A DNA stretch of 64,000 nt from Gemella haemolysans (GTDB lineage: Bacteria; Bacillota; Bacilli; Staphylococcales; Gemellaceae): contig NZ_CP050965.1 of the NCBI RefSeq assembly GCF_012273215.1, positions 1,286,541 to 1,350,540 of the forward strand, read 5' to 3'. The notes under the pieces were generated by a model. That model was not told where the DNA came from and did not search any database. It was given only the letters and a program-made list of their open reading frames with translations. A program made the position numbers and the translations under genes. Below, in pieces: positions 26,482 to 35,723 of this stretch. Every line of letters starts with the position of its first letter. Within the stretch, counting starts at the first letter, position 1.

Positions 26482-27241
26482 CAAATACGCTGCAACTATT
26501 TCTATGTTGTGCTTAATCATAATTTGGCAAGGTGCTGGAAACCTTGGTTTATTACCTAAATACATTATTCCAACACCCATTGAAATAGTAAAAGCATTTA
26601 TAAAAAACTATCAACTATTAATTTTTCACAGCAAAATCACCCTACTCGAAGCTATAATAGGATTATTTCTAGGAATAGTCATAGCTTGGCTTCTTGCTTT
26701 AATTATGGATAGTATACCAATATTTAATAAGACAATTTATCCACTTTTAGTACTAACTCAAACTATTCCAACTATAGCCATAGCCCCTATCCTTGTTCTT
26801 TGGCTTGGATACGGACTAACTCCAAAGATTGTATTGATTGTTTTAACGACAACATTCCCAATAGTTGTTAGTATTCTAGATGGATTTAGAAACTGTGATA
26901 AAGATATGATCACTCTTTTACGTCTTATGAATGCGAGTAAATTCCAAATACTTTGGCATGTTAAAATTCCTACTAGTCTTAGTTATTTCTACGCAGGACT
27001 TAGAGTCAGCGTCTCTTATGCATTTATCGCTGCAGTAGTAGCTGAATGGCTTGGAGGATTTGAAGGACTTGGAGTATACATGATTAAAGCAAAAAAACTT
27101 TTTGAATATGATACTATGTTTGCAATTATCATATTAGTATCAGTCATCAGTTTACTAAGTATTGAACTTGTTAAACTAAGTGAGAAAAAATTTATTAAAT
27201 GGAAATATATAGGAGAAAATCATGAAAAAGATATTAACTAG
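26456..27241 (+). CDS. ABC transporter permease, thiamine-precursor uptake (ThiX/SsuC-like)
   Basis: A 261-residue membrane protein with about six helices of the binding-protein-dependent transport family (SsuC/TauC branch). The cytoplasmic EAA loop that contacts the ATPase reads LLRLMNASKFQILWHVKIPTSLSYFYAGLRVS. The start is inside the preceding gene, favouring translational coupling; an ATG at 26456 is chosen over a TTG one codon earlier. The next gene starts before its stop. Confidence 0.9.
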   Translation: MRKLVNLINKYAATISMLCLIIIWQGAGNLGLLPKYIIPTPIEIVKAFIKNYQLLIFHSKITLLEAIIGLFLGIVIAWLLALIMDSIPIFNKTIYPLLVLTQTIPTIAIAPILVLWLGYGLTPKIVLIVLTTTFPIVVSILDGFRNCDKDMITLLRLMNASKFQILWHVKIPTSLSYFYAGLRVSVSYAFIAAVVAEWLGGFEGLGVYMIKAKKLFEYDTMFAIIILVSVISLLSIELVKLSEKKFIKWKYIGENHEKDIN

Positions 27242-28217
27242 CATTTTTGCATTTATCTTAGCAATTTCATTAACTGCATGTAGTACAGTAAATAAAAATG
27301 CAGAGAAAAAAGAACTTAAGAAAGTTGACTTCGTTCTTGACTGGGCGATTAATACTAACCACACTGGTCTATATGTAGCGAAGGAAAAAGGATACTTTGC
27401 TGAAGAAGGTATCGATCTTGATATTAAACCAGCACCTGAAGACAGTACTTCTGATTTAATTATTAACAATAAAGCACCTTTTGGAATTTATTACCAAGAC
27501 TCAATGGCTAACAAACTTTCTAAAGGAGCAGGAATCACTGCTGTAGCTGCTATTATCGAACATAACACATCTGGTATTATTTCGCTTAAGAAAAACAATA
27601 TTAAAGAACCTAAAGACCTTGAAGGTAAAAAATATGGAACTTGGAATGATCCAGTAGAATTAGCAATGGTTAAATCATTAATTCAAAAACAAGGTGGAGA
27701 TGCTAATAAGTTAAACTTAGCTCCAAATACAGATACTAACTCTGTTACTCCATTAGAAAATGGTCTTTTCGATGCTGCTTGGATTTACTATGCTTGGGAT
27801 GGTAAATTAGCAGAAAGTATGAAATTAGACATTAACTACTTCTACTTAAAAGATTTCAATAAAGACTTAGACTACTATTCTCCAGTAATTATTGCAAATA
27901 ATGATTACTTAAAAGAAAATAAAGAAGAAGCTAAAAAAGTTCTTAAAGCTATTAAGAAAGGATATGTCTACGCTATAGAACATCCTGAAGAAGCTGCAGA
28001 GATTTTAATTAAAAATGCTCCAGAATTAAAAGATAAAAAAGATTTCATCGTTGAATCTCAAAAATATTTATCTAAACAATATGCATCAAACAAAGATCAC
28101 TGGGGTGAATTCGACGCTAACAGATGGAATGCATTCTACCGTTGGGTTAACGACAACAAAATCACTGAAAAACCTCTTGCAGAAAACACTGGATTCAGCA
28201 ATGACTTTATAAAATAA
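27222..28217 (+). CDS. Substrate-binding lipoprotein for thiamine pyrimidine precursor (ThiY/NMT1-like)
   Basis: A 331-residue lipoprotein: signal peptide with lipobox SLTAC, then an NMT1/THI5-like domain with LDWAINTNHTGLYVAKEKGYFAEEGIDLDI, the conserved HMP-binding opening. The neighbourhood (TPP riboswitch, YkoF-like protein, permease, ATPase) supports uptake of formylaminopyrimidine or HMP. No thiM, thiD or thiE gene is in the window. ATAGGAG precedes the ATG; the gene overlaps the permease by 20 bases. Confidence 0.92.
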   Translation: MKKILTSIFAFILAISLTACSTVNKNAEKKELKKVDFVLDWAINTNHTGLYVAKEKGYFAEEGIDLDIKPAPEDSTSDLIINNKAPFGIYYQDSMANKLSKGAGITAVAAIIEHNTSGIISLKKNNIKEPKDLEGKKYGTWNDPVELAMVKSLIQKQGGDANKLNLAPNTDTNSVTPLENGLFDAAWIYYAWDGKLAESMKLDINYFYLKDFNKDLDYYSPVIIANNDYLKENKEEAKKVLKAIKKGYVYAIEHPEEAAEILIKNAPELKDKKDFIVESQKYLSKQYASNKDHWGEFDANRWNAFYRWVNDNKITEKPLAENTGFSNDFIK

Positions 28218-28936
28218 TGAATATATTATCAATAAAAAACTTATCTTTCAATTATCCGAACAATAAAATATTACATGATATAAATATTTACGTCGATAAA
28301 GGTGAAGTCGTATCTATACTCGGCGGTAGTGGTGTTGGTAAAACTACACTTTTCAATATTATCGCAGGTATCAATCCTCTTCAAAGTGGTGAGATATCTA
28401 TAAAAGGTAACACAGACTATAAAGGTCGTGTAAGTTATATGCTTCAAAAAGATTTATTACTAGAGCATAAGACTATTATTCAAAATATAACACTTCCACT
28501 TCTAATAAGAAAAGTCAGTAAAAAAGAAGCTGAAGAAGAAGCAATAAAAAGTCTAAAATTATTTAATCTTTATGAATATAAAGATAAATATCCTAGTGAA
28601 TTAAGTGGAGGTATGCGTCAAAGAATCGCACTACTTCGTACATATATGTTTAAAGAAGAACTATTCTTATTAGATGAACCATTCAGTGCACTCGATGCAA
28701 TTACTAAAATTTCACTACACTCTTGGTATTTAGAAATTAAGAATAAACTTGACTTAACTACTCTACTTATTACCCACGATATTGATGAAGCTATCGATCT
28801 TAGTGATAGAATTTATATCATAAAAAACAAACCTGGTGAAATAGTATCAGAAATTAAAATAAATCTTGATATAGAAAATCAAGATGAGCAAAAATTAAAA
28901 TATAAAAAAGAAATACTTAATATACTTGGACTCTAA
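28217..28936 (+). CDS. ABC transporter ATP-binding protein (ThiZ-like)
   Basis: A 239-residue ATPase: Walker A LGGSGVGKTTL at about residues 36-46, Q-loop MLQKDLLLEHK, signature LSGGMRQRIALLR, Walker B LFLLDEPFSALD and the switch His in LLITHDIDEA. It energises the permease and binding protein encoded just before it, and begins at the last base of the preceding stop codon. It ends the thiamine-precursor operon. Confidence 0.93.
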   Translation: MNILSIKNLSFNYPNNKILHDINIYVDKGEVVSILGGSGVGKTTLFNIIAGINPLQSGEISIKGNTDYKGRVSYMLQKDLLLEHKTIIQNITLPLLIRKVSKKEAEEEAIKSLKLFNLYEYKDKYPSELSGGMRQRIALLRTYMFKEELFLLDEPFSALDAITKISLHSWYLEIKNKLDLTTLLITHDIDEAIDLSDRIYIIKNKPGEIVSEIKINLDIENQDEQKLKYKKEILNILGL

Positions 28937-28944
28937 AAACAAAT

Positions 28945-28976
28945 CCCTAGTGTGAATTATCACACTAGGGTTTCTT
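28945..28976 (+). terminator. Terminator of the thiamine-precursor operon
   Basis: Perfect stem CCCTAGTGTG/CACACTAGGG followed by TTTCTTCT. Confidence 0.85.
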
Positions 28977-28987
28977 CTATATCTTTA

Positions 28988-30145
28988 CTACTTATATATA
29001 CTATACTTTTTATTTATTAAGTAAATTAGAAATGAAGGAACAATTGCAAAGAGCATAAGCTTATAACCAAATACTTCTAAAGCAAGAAGTATAGGAGCAA
29101 TGTAAGTTTTCGTTGCTGCTGAGAATACAAGACAATACCCTAGAGCTGCTGTTACTAAAATAGGTAATCCTAAATAAGTTCCTAAAATCACTCCACATGT
29201 AGCTCCTATCGCAAATAGTGGCGTAACTTCTCCACCACTAAAACCAATACCTGTACAAATCGCTGTTAAAACAATCTTCAATATAAAATCATAAATTTGA
29301 ATTTGTTCAAAGTTTGTGAAAGAAAAGCCAATTAAATTTGTTCCTAACGAAGCATACCTATATTCAAAAATAAAACTAACTAGAATAAAAACAATCAAAA
29401 GAATCCAACTGATTTTCTCATTTAAAACTACCACTTCTTTAATTTTTCTTTGAATAACAACAAAGAAGATCCCTACAAATACAAAAACAATACCAATTAA
29501 AATAAGTTTGAATATAAATTCTAAATTTATATTTACCTTACTTACATCTATTTCTACAAAGAACTTCTCTAAACCTAACTTATGGGAAACAAAGGCGCTA
29601 ATATATGCTCCGATTATATATATTATATACTCATATACCTTATTCACTGTAAAATAAAATTTTTCATTAACAACTTCTAAAATAAATACTACTGCAGCAA
29701 GTGGTGTTTGAAATAATCCTGCAAAACCACAAATCATTCCTAATTTAACAAAAAATTGTTTCTTCTCCTTACTGAAATCTCCTCCAGTAAGATTACCTCC
29801 GATAGCTCCACCTAATTGTACAGCAACTCCTTCACGTCCAACACTTACTCCAAATCCATGTGCTAATAAGGTATTCAACGTTAGTATAAAAGGAAAGCTC
29901 CATGTTACTTTATCTTTATTACCAGTTGCAGCTTCTATAAAATATTTCATTCCTATCGTATTAGTTTTTAAATACTTATTACTAAATTTTGTGAAAATTA
30001 AAATTAAAGGTGTTAATACTATCAAATACTTATAGTAACCACTTGTTATCTCTATTAATTTTAATAGTATCTGCCCAAATACCGAACAACAAACAGCTAT
30101 TAATAATATTAAACTTACTAATCTTATATAATAATTTTTAACCAT
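28988..30145 (-). CDS. CLC-family anion transporter, possibly fluoride/proton type
   Basis: A 385-residue CLC protein with about ten membrane helices. The gating-Glu motif is GREGV (residues 103-107, Glu105), not GREGP; the helix C motif GSGIP is replaced by TIGMKYF with Met66. Substitutions of Pro by another residue in GREGP and of the central Ser by Met are reported features of the CLC-F fluoride/H+ antiporters, so this is a candidate. No fluoride riboswitch was seen upstream. The later conserved GIGFSGGEVTPLFAIGATCG segment is intact. Confidence 0.82.
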   Translation of the reverse strand: MVKNYYIRLVSLILLIAVCCSVFGQILLKLIEITSGYYKYLIVLTPLILIFTKFSNKYLKTNTIGMKYFIEAATGNKDKVTWSFPFILTLNTLLAHGFGVSVGREGVAVQLGGAIGGNLTGGDFSKEKKQFFVKLGMICGFAGLFQTPLAAVVFILEVVNEKFYFTVNKVYEYIIYIIGAYISAFVSHKLGLEKFFVEIDVSKVNINLEFIFKLILIGIVFVFVGIFFVVIQRKIKEVVVLNEKISWILLIVFILVSFIFEYRYASLGTNLIGFSFTNFEQIQIYDFILKIVLTAICTGIGFSGGEVTPLFAIGATCGVILGTYLGLPILVTAALGYCLVFSAATKTYIAPILLALEVFGYKLMLFAIVPSFLIYLINKKYSIYK

Positions 30146-30185
30146 ACTATTTTTGATTTTTTCCTCCTTGTATTAAATAATAATA

Positions 30186-30238
30186 GGAGCGACTTTAGAC
30201 TTATGATTCATAAAAAATCATTTTTATAAAGTCACTCC
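30186..30238 (-). terminator. GGAGTGACT-type hairpin terminator after the first yitT-like gene
   Basis: Stem GGAGCGACTTTA/TAAAGTCACTCC with inner ATGATT-like pairing. The outer stem resembles arm 1 of the dispersed repeat (GGGAGTGACTC). It stands after the stop at 30252, so it probably ends that transcript. Confidence 0.6.
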
Positions 30239-30251
30239 CATACATCCTTTT

Positions 30252-31160
30252 TTATAATTTGTTTTTAAACGATAATCTCGTTTTCTTCGGTTGATCATAA
30301 CTGAATCCTTCACCAATAATATCATGAACTTCGGTGATTGTTACAAACGCCCGTGGGTCAATATTATAAACGATAGATTTCACTTTCCCTATCTCATTTC
30401 TAGAGACTACACAATATCCTATATTTAAATCTTTCTTAGAATAACTTCCCTGACCTTTAATATATGTCAAACCTCGATTCATATCATCTTGAATTCGTTT
30501 AGTTATTAATTCAATCTCTGATGAAACAATCATTACTCCTTTTCCAGGAACACCACCTTCAACAACATAGTCAATCATCTTAGTACATATGAAAATATAA
30601 ATTAATGTATATAATATCGCAGGAAAACTTTTAACTACTACAAATGTTAAAGCTATAATTACTCCATCGAGAACTTGAATTATTCTACCGATTGAACTTC
30701 CTGTATAAAGTTGAATAATCTTAGCTACGATATCTACTCCCCCGGTTGTTCCACCTGCTAAAAAGACTATTCCAAGACCAATACCAGCAAGTATCCCCCC
30801 AAAAACAGAAGCAAGTAGTCTATCCCCTCCTATATCAATAGCGATATTATATTTTTCAAATACTCCTATCCAAAAAGTTAGCATAAAAATACCATATACA
30901 GTATATAACATAGTTTTCTTATCTAACATTTTATAACCGATTACTAATAAAGGAATATTCACCAAAATTGTCCCAACAGAAACCGGTAGTCCAATTGCAT
31001 ATAATAATAACAGCGCTATCCCTGTTCCTCCACCTTCTGCAAGTTTGTTTGGAACATTAAAATGCATAATCGCAAAAGAATAAATTGCACATCCCAAAGA
31101 GATAATAAGCAGTTCTTTTATGATCTTCATTAAATTTAAATTTTTAAAATTCTTTTCCAT
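30252..31160 (-). CDS. YitT family membrane protein
   Basis: The frame opens at 31223, but TGGGAGGTGCAC leads directly to the ATG at 31160 (MEKNFKNLNLMK), giving 302 residues. Five or six membrane segments with the YitT repeats ALYSFAIMHFNVPNKLAEGG and GGTTGGVDIVAKIIQ are followed by a cytoplasmic DUF2179 domain (YIKGQGSYSKKDLNIGYCVV). Function of YitT proteins is not established. A paralogue lies at 35.8 kb. Confidence 0.88.
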   Translation of the reverse strand: MEKNFKNLNLMKIIKELLIISLGCAIYSFAIMHFNVPNKLAEGGGTGIALLLLYAIGLPVSVGTILVNIPLLVIGYKMLDKKTMLYTVYGIFMLTFWIGVFEKYNIAIDIGGDRLLASVFGGILAGIGLGIVFLAGGTTGGVDIVAKIIQLYTGSSIGRIIQVLDGVIIALTFVVVKSFPAILYTLIYIFICTKMIDYVVEGGVPGKGVMIVSSEIELITKRIQDDMNRGLTYIKGQGSYSKKDLNIGYCVVSRNEIGKVKSIVYNIDPRAFVTITEVHDIIGEGFSYDQPKKTRLSFKNKL

Positions 31161-31335
31161 AGTGCACCTCCCAAAATTCAACTGTACCCTAATTATAACA
31201 GTTTCTTTCAGGATAAACAACACCGTACTTATATAAATTTTCTAACTTTAATTATTATAAATTTTATATTTTCTTAGACATTATTTCAAATTTGTACTAT
31301 AATTATAATATCAATATTGGAGGTTGACTTTTAAA

Positions 31336-31854
31336 ATGAATAAAAACTTCATACCAAATTATCTTACCTTATGTAATATATTTTGTGGATTCATGTCAAT
31401 TTTGACTACATCACACGGATATTTCATTTGGGGAACTGTCTTTATTATATTAGCCATGCTTGCAGATAGATACGATGGTATCGTTGCAAGAAAACTTGGT
31501 GTTGTTTCTGAAATTGGTCACGATTTAGATTCATTATGTGACGTAGTTAGTTTTGGAGTTGCACCAGCTATGCTTGTTTTTGAAATATTTGTTACTACTG
31601 AAAAACCATCAGCTATTCTAACAACAATAGTTGCAATAATTTGCGGAGTATACGTATGTTGTGGTGCTTATCGTCTAGCCAGATTCAACGTTACAAAAAT
31701 GAAAAATGGATACTACCAAGGTGTTCCTATCACAACTTGTGGAACAATTCTTGCGATTATCGCACCGATAAAATTACCAAGCATTGCTACGCTAATCTTA
31801 GTAATATTATGTTCTTATCTAATGGTAAGCAATTTAAAGATTAAGAAAATATAG
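31336..31854 (+). CDS. pssA: CDP-diacylglycerol-serine O-phosphatidyltransferase
   Basis: A 172-residue integral membrane enzyme making phosphatidylserine from CDP-diacylglycerol and serine. The CDP-alcohol phosphotransferase motif DG-x2-AR-x8-G-x3-D-x3-D is complete in DGIVARKLGVVSEIGHDLDS plus the following LCD. The PNYLTLCNIFCGF opening is typical of PssA. GGAGG stands 12 bases before the ATG at 31336; a TTG four codons earlier is too close to it. No psd (decarboxylase) gene follows. Confidence 0.9.
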   Translation: MNKNFIPNYLTLCNIFCGFMSILTTSHGYFIWGTVFIILAMLADRYDGIVARKLGVVSEIGHDLDSLCDVVSFGVAPAMLVFEIFVTTEKPSAILTTIVAIICGVYVCCGAYRLARFNVTKMKNGYYQGVPITTCGTILAIIAPIKLPSIATLILVILCSYLMVSNLKIKKI

Positions 31855-31858
31855 AAAT

Positions 31859-31893
31859 AAGGTTGTAATTGTTTTTTAACTAATTACAACCTT
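31859..31893 (+). terminator. Terminator of pssA
   Basis: Perfect stem AAGGTTGTAATT/AATTACAACCTT. A TTCTTT stretch follows. Confidence 0.75.
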
Positions 31894-32066
31894 CTTTGAG
31901 TTAGATCGATTATTTGTATGAATTCAAGATTATTATACACTATAATTGATTTACTTTTACCCTCATATCAGTTTAATTACAGTATATTACTTTTTTTTTT
32001 CTAAAATTTATTATATAATCGTATAAGTAATTTTGAAAATAAACATATTAAAAAGGAGATTTCAAG

Positions 32067-33323
32067 ATGATATTTACTGAAATTAATAGTGAGGAACTCC
32101 AACAATTTCAAAAAGAAAATAACCACCGTTATTTTTTCCCTCAGTCAGCTGAATATAATTTCATGACAAATAATAGCAATAATAATTTAAAAACTAAAAT
32201 TTTAGCAGTTAAAGAAAATAATAAAATCTTAGCTTATGGAACTTTCATTTATTTTCAGTATAAGAAATTCTTTTATAAGGTGACTGCTCAATTTGGTCCA
32301 ATTATGAATTATTCAAATATTGAACTAGTAAAATTCTATATGACAGAATTAAAAAAATACTTTGCTAAAGATCTTCGCGTGCTTTCTGTAAGGGTGAATC
32401 CTTTTGTAAACGAGAAATATTTCAAAGATATTGAATATATTACTGAAAATCAAGATGCTAAAAAAGTCGCAAAAATTTTGAATGATTTAAATTACATCCC
32501 TATGAATGCTGACTTGTTTAGAAATCCAACATTACCTCCCCGTTGTATATTTTCTAAGTCATTAGATGAAAACATAACAGAATATAATTTATTAAAAAAT
32601 ATATCTCAAATTGCTCGTTATACTATAAATAGAACTATTAAAGAAGGTGTATTAGTACGAGAAATAGATATTTTTAATGAGAATGATGCTAAAATTTTTG
32701 ACGAAATAAATCGTGCCACAGAAAATAGAATTAATTTTGAAATTCGTGACAATACATACTTTAAATCACTTAAAAATAATATTGGTGAAAAAGCACGTTA
32801 TCTTATTTCTTACATTGATTGCGATCAATTTATTAAAACTACTACAGAAACAATAGCTACTCTTGAAAAAGAACGAGATGACTTAAAAGAAAAACTAGAT
32901 CAAGGTAAAGTTAACGCTAAAAAGGCAACGAATCGTCTAAAGGAATTTGATGAAAATATTGGAATTTGGTATAAAAAAATTGAAAAAATAAAAGAACTAA
33001 AATCAGAAAATGGAAATATTATTAATTTATCATGTGCAAGTTTCATCGAATCAGGACAAGATTTAATATACTTCACTAGTGGAGCAATCAGTAAGTTCCA
33101 TCGTTATGAAGGACCATATGCTATATTATTCCATATGATGAAATATGCAATAAATAATAACTTTAAATATTTCAATTTCTTCGGTACCTCAAAAGATTTC
33201 ACTTCTGAAACAGCAAGTGACTACGGTGTTCTTCAATTTAAACGTAATTTCAATGGTAATATAGAATACTTTATGGATAATTACGAATTTCGTAACGCTC
33301 TTGGAAAAATTTGGAAAATATAA
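32067..33323 (+). CDS. FemAB-family peptidoglycan aminoacyltransferase
   Basis: A 418-residue protein with the two GNAT-like subdomains of FemA/FemX/MurM and the helical arm typical of the family: a coiled coil at about residues 255-310 (TIATLEKERDDLKEKL and onward). Conserved phrases include FPQSAEYNFM, LSVRVNPFV, SFIESGQDLIYFTSGAISKF and YAILFHMMKYAINNNFKYFNFFGTS. Such enzymes use aminoacyl-tRNA to build the peptide bridge on lipid-linked murein precursors. Bridge composition cannot be read from sequence. AAAAGGAG precedes the ATG. Confidence 0.9.
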   Translation: MIFTEINSEELQQFQKENNHRYFFPQSAEYNFMTNNSNNNLKTKILAVKENNKILAYGTFIYFQYKKFFYKVTAQFGPIMNYSNIELVKFYMTELKKYFAKDLRVLSVRVNPFVNEKYFKDIEYITENQDAKKVAKILNDLNYIPMNADLFRNPTLPPRCIFSKSLDENITEYNLLKNISQIARYTINRTIKEGVLVREIDIFNENDAKIFDEINRATENRINFEIRDNTYFKSLKNNIGEKARYLISYIDCDQFIKTTTETIATLEKERDDLKEKLDQGKVNAKKATNRLKEFDENIGIWYKKIEKIKELKSENGNIINLSCASFIESGQDLIYFTSGAISKFHRYEGPYAILFHMMKYAINNNFKYFNFFGTSKDFTSETASDYGVLQFKRNFNGNIEYFMDNYEFRNALGKIWKI

Positions 33324-33358
33324 AAGGAATCGGGTTGCATGCCCAATTCCTTTTTTTA
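33322..33358. terminator. Bidirectional terminator between femAB-like gene and clpP
   Basis: Stem AAAAGGAAT/ATTCCTTTT with inner GGG/CCC and seven Ts on the right; the convergent clpP gene ends at 33360. Confidence 0.8.
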
Positions 33359-33359
33359 T

Positions 33360-34007
33360 TTATTCTGATTTATTAGCAACTTTTTTCGTAGCTTTTTTTG
33401 GTTTCTCTTTTTTTTGTGGTTTATTATTTTCTGGATACATTACTTTATCAACTAATCCATATTCACATGCTTCTTCAGCAGTTAAGTAGTTATCACGTTC
33501 TGTATCACGTTCAATAGCTTTAATAGTTTGTCCAGTTCTGTCCGCTAAAATTTTATTTAATTTTTCACGAGTTCTTAAAATATGTTTAGCTGCTATTTCA
33601 ATTTCAGTTGCTTGACCTTGCGCTCCACCTAAGGGTTGGTGAATCATCACTTCTGCATTTGGAAGTGCATAACGTTTACCAATAGTTCCTGCTGCAAGTA
33701 AGAATGCTCCCATACTAGCCGCCATACCCATACAAATAGTTACAACATCACATTTAATATGTTGCATAGTATCATAAATTGCAAATCCAGCCGTTACACT
33801 TCCCCCTGGTGAATTTATGTAAAAGTAGATATCCTTTTCACTATCTTGTGCTTCTAAAAATAAAAGTTGACTTGTTATTGAATTAGCTACTTGATCATTA
33901 ACATCTGATCCTAAAATAATGATTCTATCTTTTAATAATCTTGAATAAATATCATAAGCTCTTTCTCCTTGAGAAGTTTGCTCAATTACTGTAGGAATTA
34001 AATTCAT
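33360..34007 (-). CDS. clpP: ATP-dependent Clp protease proteolytic subunit
   Basis: A 215-residue ClpP. The serine is in [12 protein letters not shown], the His in [16 protein letters not shown], and the Asp further on in RDTERDNYL, in normal order. The C-terminus has a Lys-rich extension of about 20 residues ([17 protein letters not shown]) that typical ClpP lacks. AGGAGGTAAG precedes the ATG. A CtsR box overlies its promoter, so it belongs to the class III heat-shock regulon. Confidence 0.97.
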   Translation of the reverse strand: MNLIPTVIEQTSQGERAYDIYSRLLKDRIIILGSDVNDQVANSITSQLLFLEAQDSEKDIYFYINSPGGSVTAGFAIYDTMQHIKCDVVTICMGMAASMGAFLLAAGTIGKRYALPNAEVMIHQPLGGAQGQATEIEIAAKHILRTREKLNKILADRTGQTIKAIERDTERDNYLTAEEACEYGLVDKVMYPENNKPQKKEKPKKATKKVANKSE

Positions 34008-34040
34008 TTTCTTACCTCCTAATTTTCTTTTTCACTTGTT

Positions 34041-34069
34041 ATTATATATCAAATATGGTCAATTATCAA
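34041..34069 (-). promoter_or_regulatory. clpP promoter with CtsR operator
   Basis: On the minus strand TTGATA (34069-34064), a 17-base spacer and TATAAT (34046-34041). The spacer, read on the plus strand, holds ATCAAATATGGTCAA (34048-34062), a near match to the CtsR heptad repeat GGTCAAANANRGTCAAA. Binding would block polymerase. Confidence 0.8.
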
Positions 34070-34101
34070 CTTATTTCCCCTTTTTAAACTTCCTTTATTA
34101 T

Positions 34102-34233
34102 GGGGTTGACCCAAACGACAAAGTTCATATGAGAACTCATAGACGCAGTGGTTCATTGATATCTAAATTCGCTTTATAAAAGCTTTTTAGATATCTAATA
34201 AACTGTGCGGGGGTGACTCGACAAAATCGATTT
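34102..34233 (-). repeat. Dispersed three-stem repeat, copy C, left part
   Basis: Starts with GGGGTTGACCCAAA, contains AACTCATAGACGCAGTGG and the GATATCTAAATTCGC / AGCTTTTTAGATATC stem, and enters the last arm (GGGGTGACTCGACAAAATCG) where the IS element cuts it. The remainder continues at 35724. Confidence 0.85.
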
Positions 34234-34280
34234 TGATATGTACCCCTTTTACTGGACAAACCAGTGAAAGGGGTATTTTT

Positions 34281-34865
34281 ATGCGTTATAGTTTTGAATT
34301 TAAAGTAAAATGTGTTGAGATGTATGAAAGAGGGGAATATCCAGAAACACCGAATGGAATAACTACTAGAAAATTTAAAGATACTATTAGAAAATGGAAA
34401 AGAATGGTTGATTCGTTAGGAGTAGGTGTCTTGCGACATAAAACAAAAAATAAGAAGTGGAATTCAGAAGAAAAACTAGTATTAGTTTCTAAAATTTTAG
34501 CTGGTTATTCATATAATTCCGTTGCACTAGACAATGGAATTAACTATAGGACACTGTATAAATGGGTTCAAAAATATAAAGAAAAAGGTTATAATGGACT
34601 TGTAGATGAGAAGAAAGGAAGACCAAGAAAGGTACCTATCATGAAAGAAAATAGTAGTCCTAAACCATTAAAAGAGTCAGAAAGAGAAGAATTAATTAGA
34701 TTACGTGCAGAAAATAAATTTATAAAAGCGGAAATCGAAAATATTAAAGCGGAAAAAGAAATAATAAAAAAATTAATAGCCTTGAGGCGAGAAAAATGGG
34801 CTGCGCAACTCAAGGCGAAAAAGCAGCAATCATCAAAGAACTTAGAAAAAAAGGATATCAATTAA
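34281..34865 (+). CDS. IS3-family transposase OrfA
   Basis: A 194-residue product starting at ATG 34281 (MRYSFEFKVK); an upstream open frame from 34233 would start at the IS terminus and is not preferred. Two helix-turn-helix-like segments are visible (FEFKVKCVEMYERGEYPE and LVSKILAGYSYNSVALDNGINYRTLYKWVQKYKEKG), then a leucine-zipper-like helix rich in Glu and Lys. It binds the IS ends. Near its end the heptamer A-AAA-AAG at 34847-34853 in the zero frame allows -1 slippage into orfB. Confidence 0.88.
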   Translation: MRYSFEFKVKCVEMYERGEYPETPNGITTRKFKDTIRKWKRMVDSLGVGVLRHKTKNKKWNSEEKLVLVSKILAGYSYNSVALDNGINYRTLYKWVQKYKEKGYNGLVDEKKGRPRKVPIMKENSSPKPLKESEREELIRLRAENKFIKAEIENIKAEKEIIKKLIALRREKWAAQLKAKKQQSSKNLEKKDIN

Positions 34866-35689
34866 AATGCCTTTTACAAGAAATAGGAATGGCAAAATCA
34901 ACGTATTATTATTTAGTAAATAAGGAAGAAGTAGGTGTTGAGGCTATTCGTAATGAACCAGTGTTAAAAGAAATTAAAATTATTTTTACCGAAAATAAAG
35001 GACTATATGGTGTCCGTAGAGTTCACAATGAACTAATTAATAGAGGTTTTAAAGTAAATCATAAACGAGTACAAAGTCTTATGCATAAAGAAGGATTGAA
35101 AGGGAAAACTCCTAAAGAAAGATACCATTCATATAAGGGAACAGTAGGAAAAGTCGCTAATAATATAATAAATCGAGATTTTAGTACGACTGCTCCTTTA
35201 CAGAAATGGACTACAGATGTATCACAATTCAATTTTTCATGGGGAAAGTGCTATTTTTCAGCGATTCTAGATATGCATACAAATGAAATAATATCATATG
35301 ATTTATCTTTACATCCAAATTTAGATCAGATAAAAAGGATGTTAGAACAAGCATTTAATAAATTTCCAAATACAGAAGGATTAATTATGCATTCTGATCA
35401 AGGGTGGCAGTATCAACATTCACACTATAGAAGTGAGTTAAAAAAACATGGAATCATTCAATCGATGTCTAGAAAGGGAAATTGTTATGATAATAGTATC
35501 ATGGAATCACTTTTTGGAAGAATGAAGACGGAGATATATTATGGTTATGAAAAGGTTTATATGTCATTTGAAGAGTTTAGTAAAGCTGTATCTGAATATA
35601 TAAATTATTACAACAACAAGAGAATTCAATCAAAAACAAAATGGATGCCTCCTGTACAATACAGGATAACATCCACTTGTCTAAACTAA
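34796..35689 (+). CDS. IS3-family transposase OrfB (DDE integrase domain)
   Basis: A 297-residue frame in the -1 register relative to OrfA, probably expressed as an OrfAB fusion by frameshifting. It has the HTH_21-like segment KGLYGVRRVHNELINRGFKVNHKRVQSLM, and an RNase H-like catalytic core with WTTDVSQFNF (first Asp), IMHSDQGWQYQHSHY (second Asp) and NCYDNSIMESLFGRMKTE (Glu). The DDE triad and the family's YNNKRIQ ending are intact, so the enzyme looks functional. Confidence 0.9.
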   Translation: MGCATQGEKAAIIKELRKKGYQLKCLLQEIGMAKSTYYYLVNKEEVGVEAIRNEPVLKEIKIIFTENKGLYGVRRVHNELINRGFKVNHKRVQSLMHKEGLKGKTPKERYHSYKGTVGKVANNIINRDFSTTAPLQKWTTDVSQFNFSWGKCYFSAILDMHTNEIISYDLSLHPNLDQIKRMLEQAFNKFPNTEGLIMHSDQGWQYQHSHYRSELKKHGIIQSMSRKGNCYDNSIMESLFGRMKTEIYYGYEKVYMSFEEFSKAVSEYINYYNNKRIQSKTKWMPPVQYRITSTCLN

Positions 35690-35723
35690 ATATATATGTG
35701 TCCAGAATTTTGGGTACACATCA

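Larger units (their letters stand above)
34234..35723 (+). mobile_element. IS3-family insertion sequence (IS150-like), 1490 bp
   Basis: The ends form an imperfect inverted repeat: TGATATGTACCC on the left and the complement of GGGTACACATCA on the right, with CTGGACA matching again further in. The element starts TG and ends CA, as IS3-family elements do. It is flanked by TTT on both sides (34231-34233 and 35724-35726), a 3-base target duplication; removing the element and one TTT restores the uninterrupted repeat sequence CGATTTCTACGAAATCAC. It encodes overlapping orfA and orfB with a slippery A-AAA-AAG at 34847-34853. All motifs needed for activity seem present. Confidence 0.92.

Noticed and set aside
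30146-30251. Fluoride riboswitch near the CLC gene
   Set aside because: The short region contains only a hairpin terminator and a ribosome binding site; no crcB-type motif was seen.
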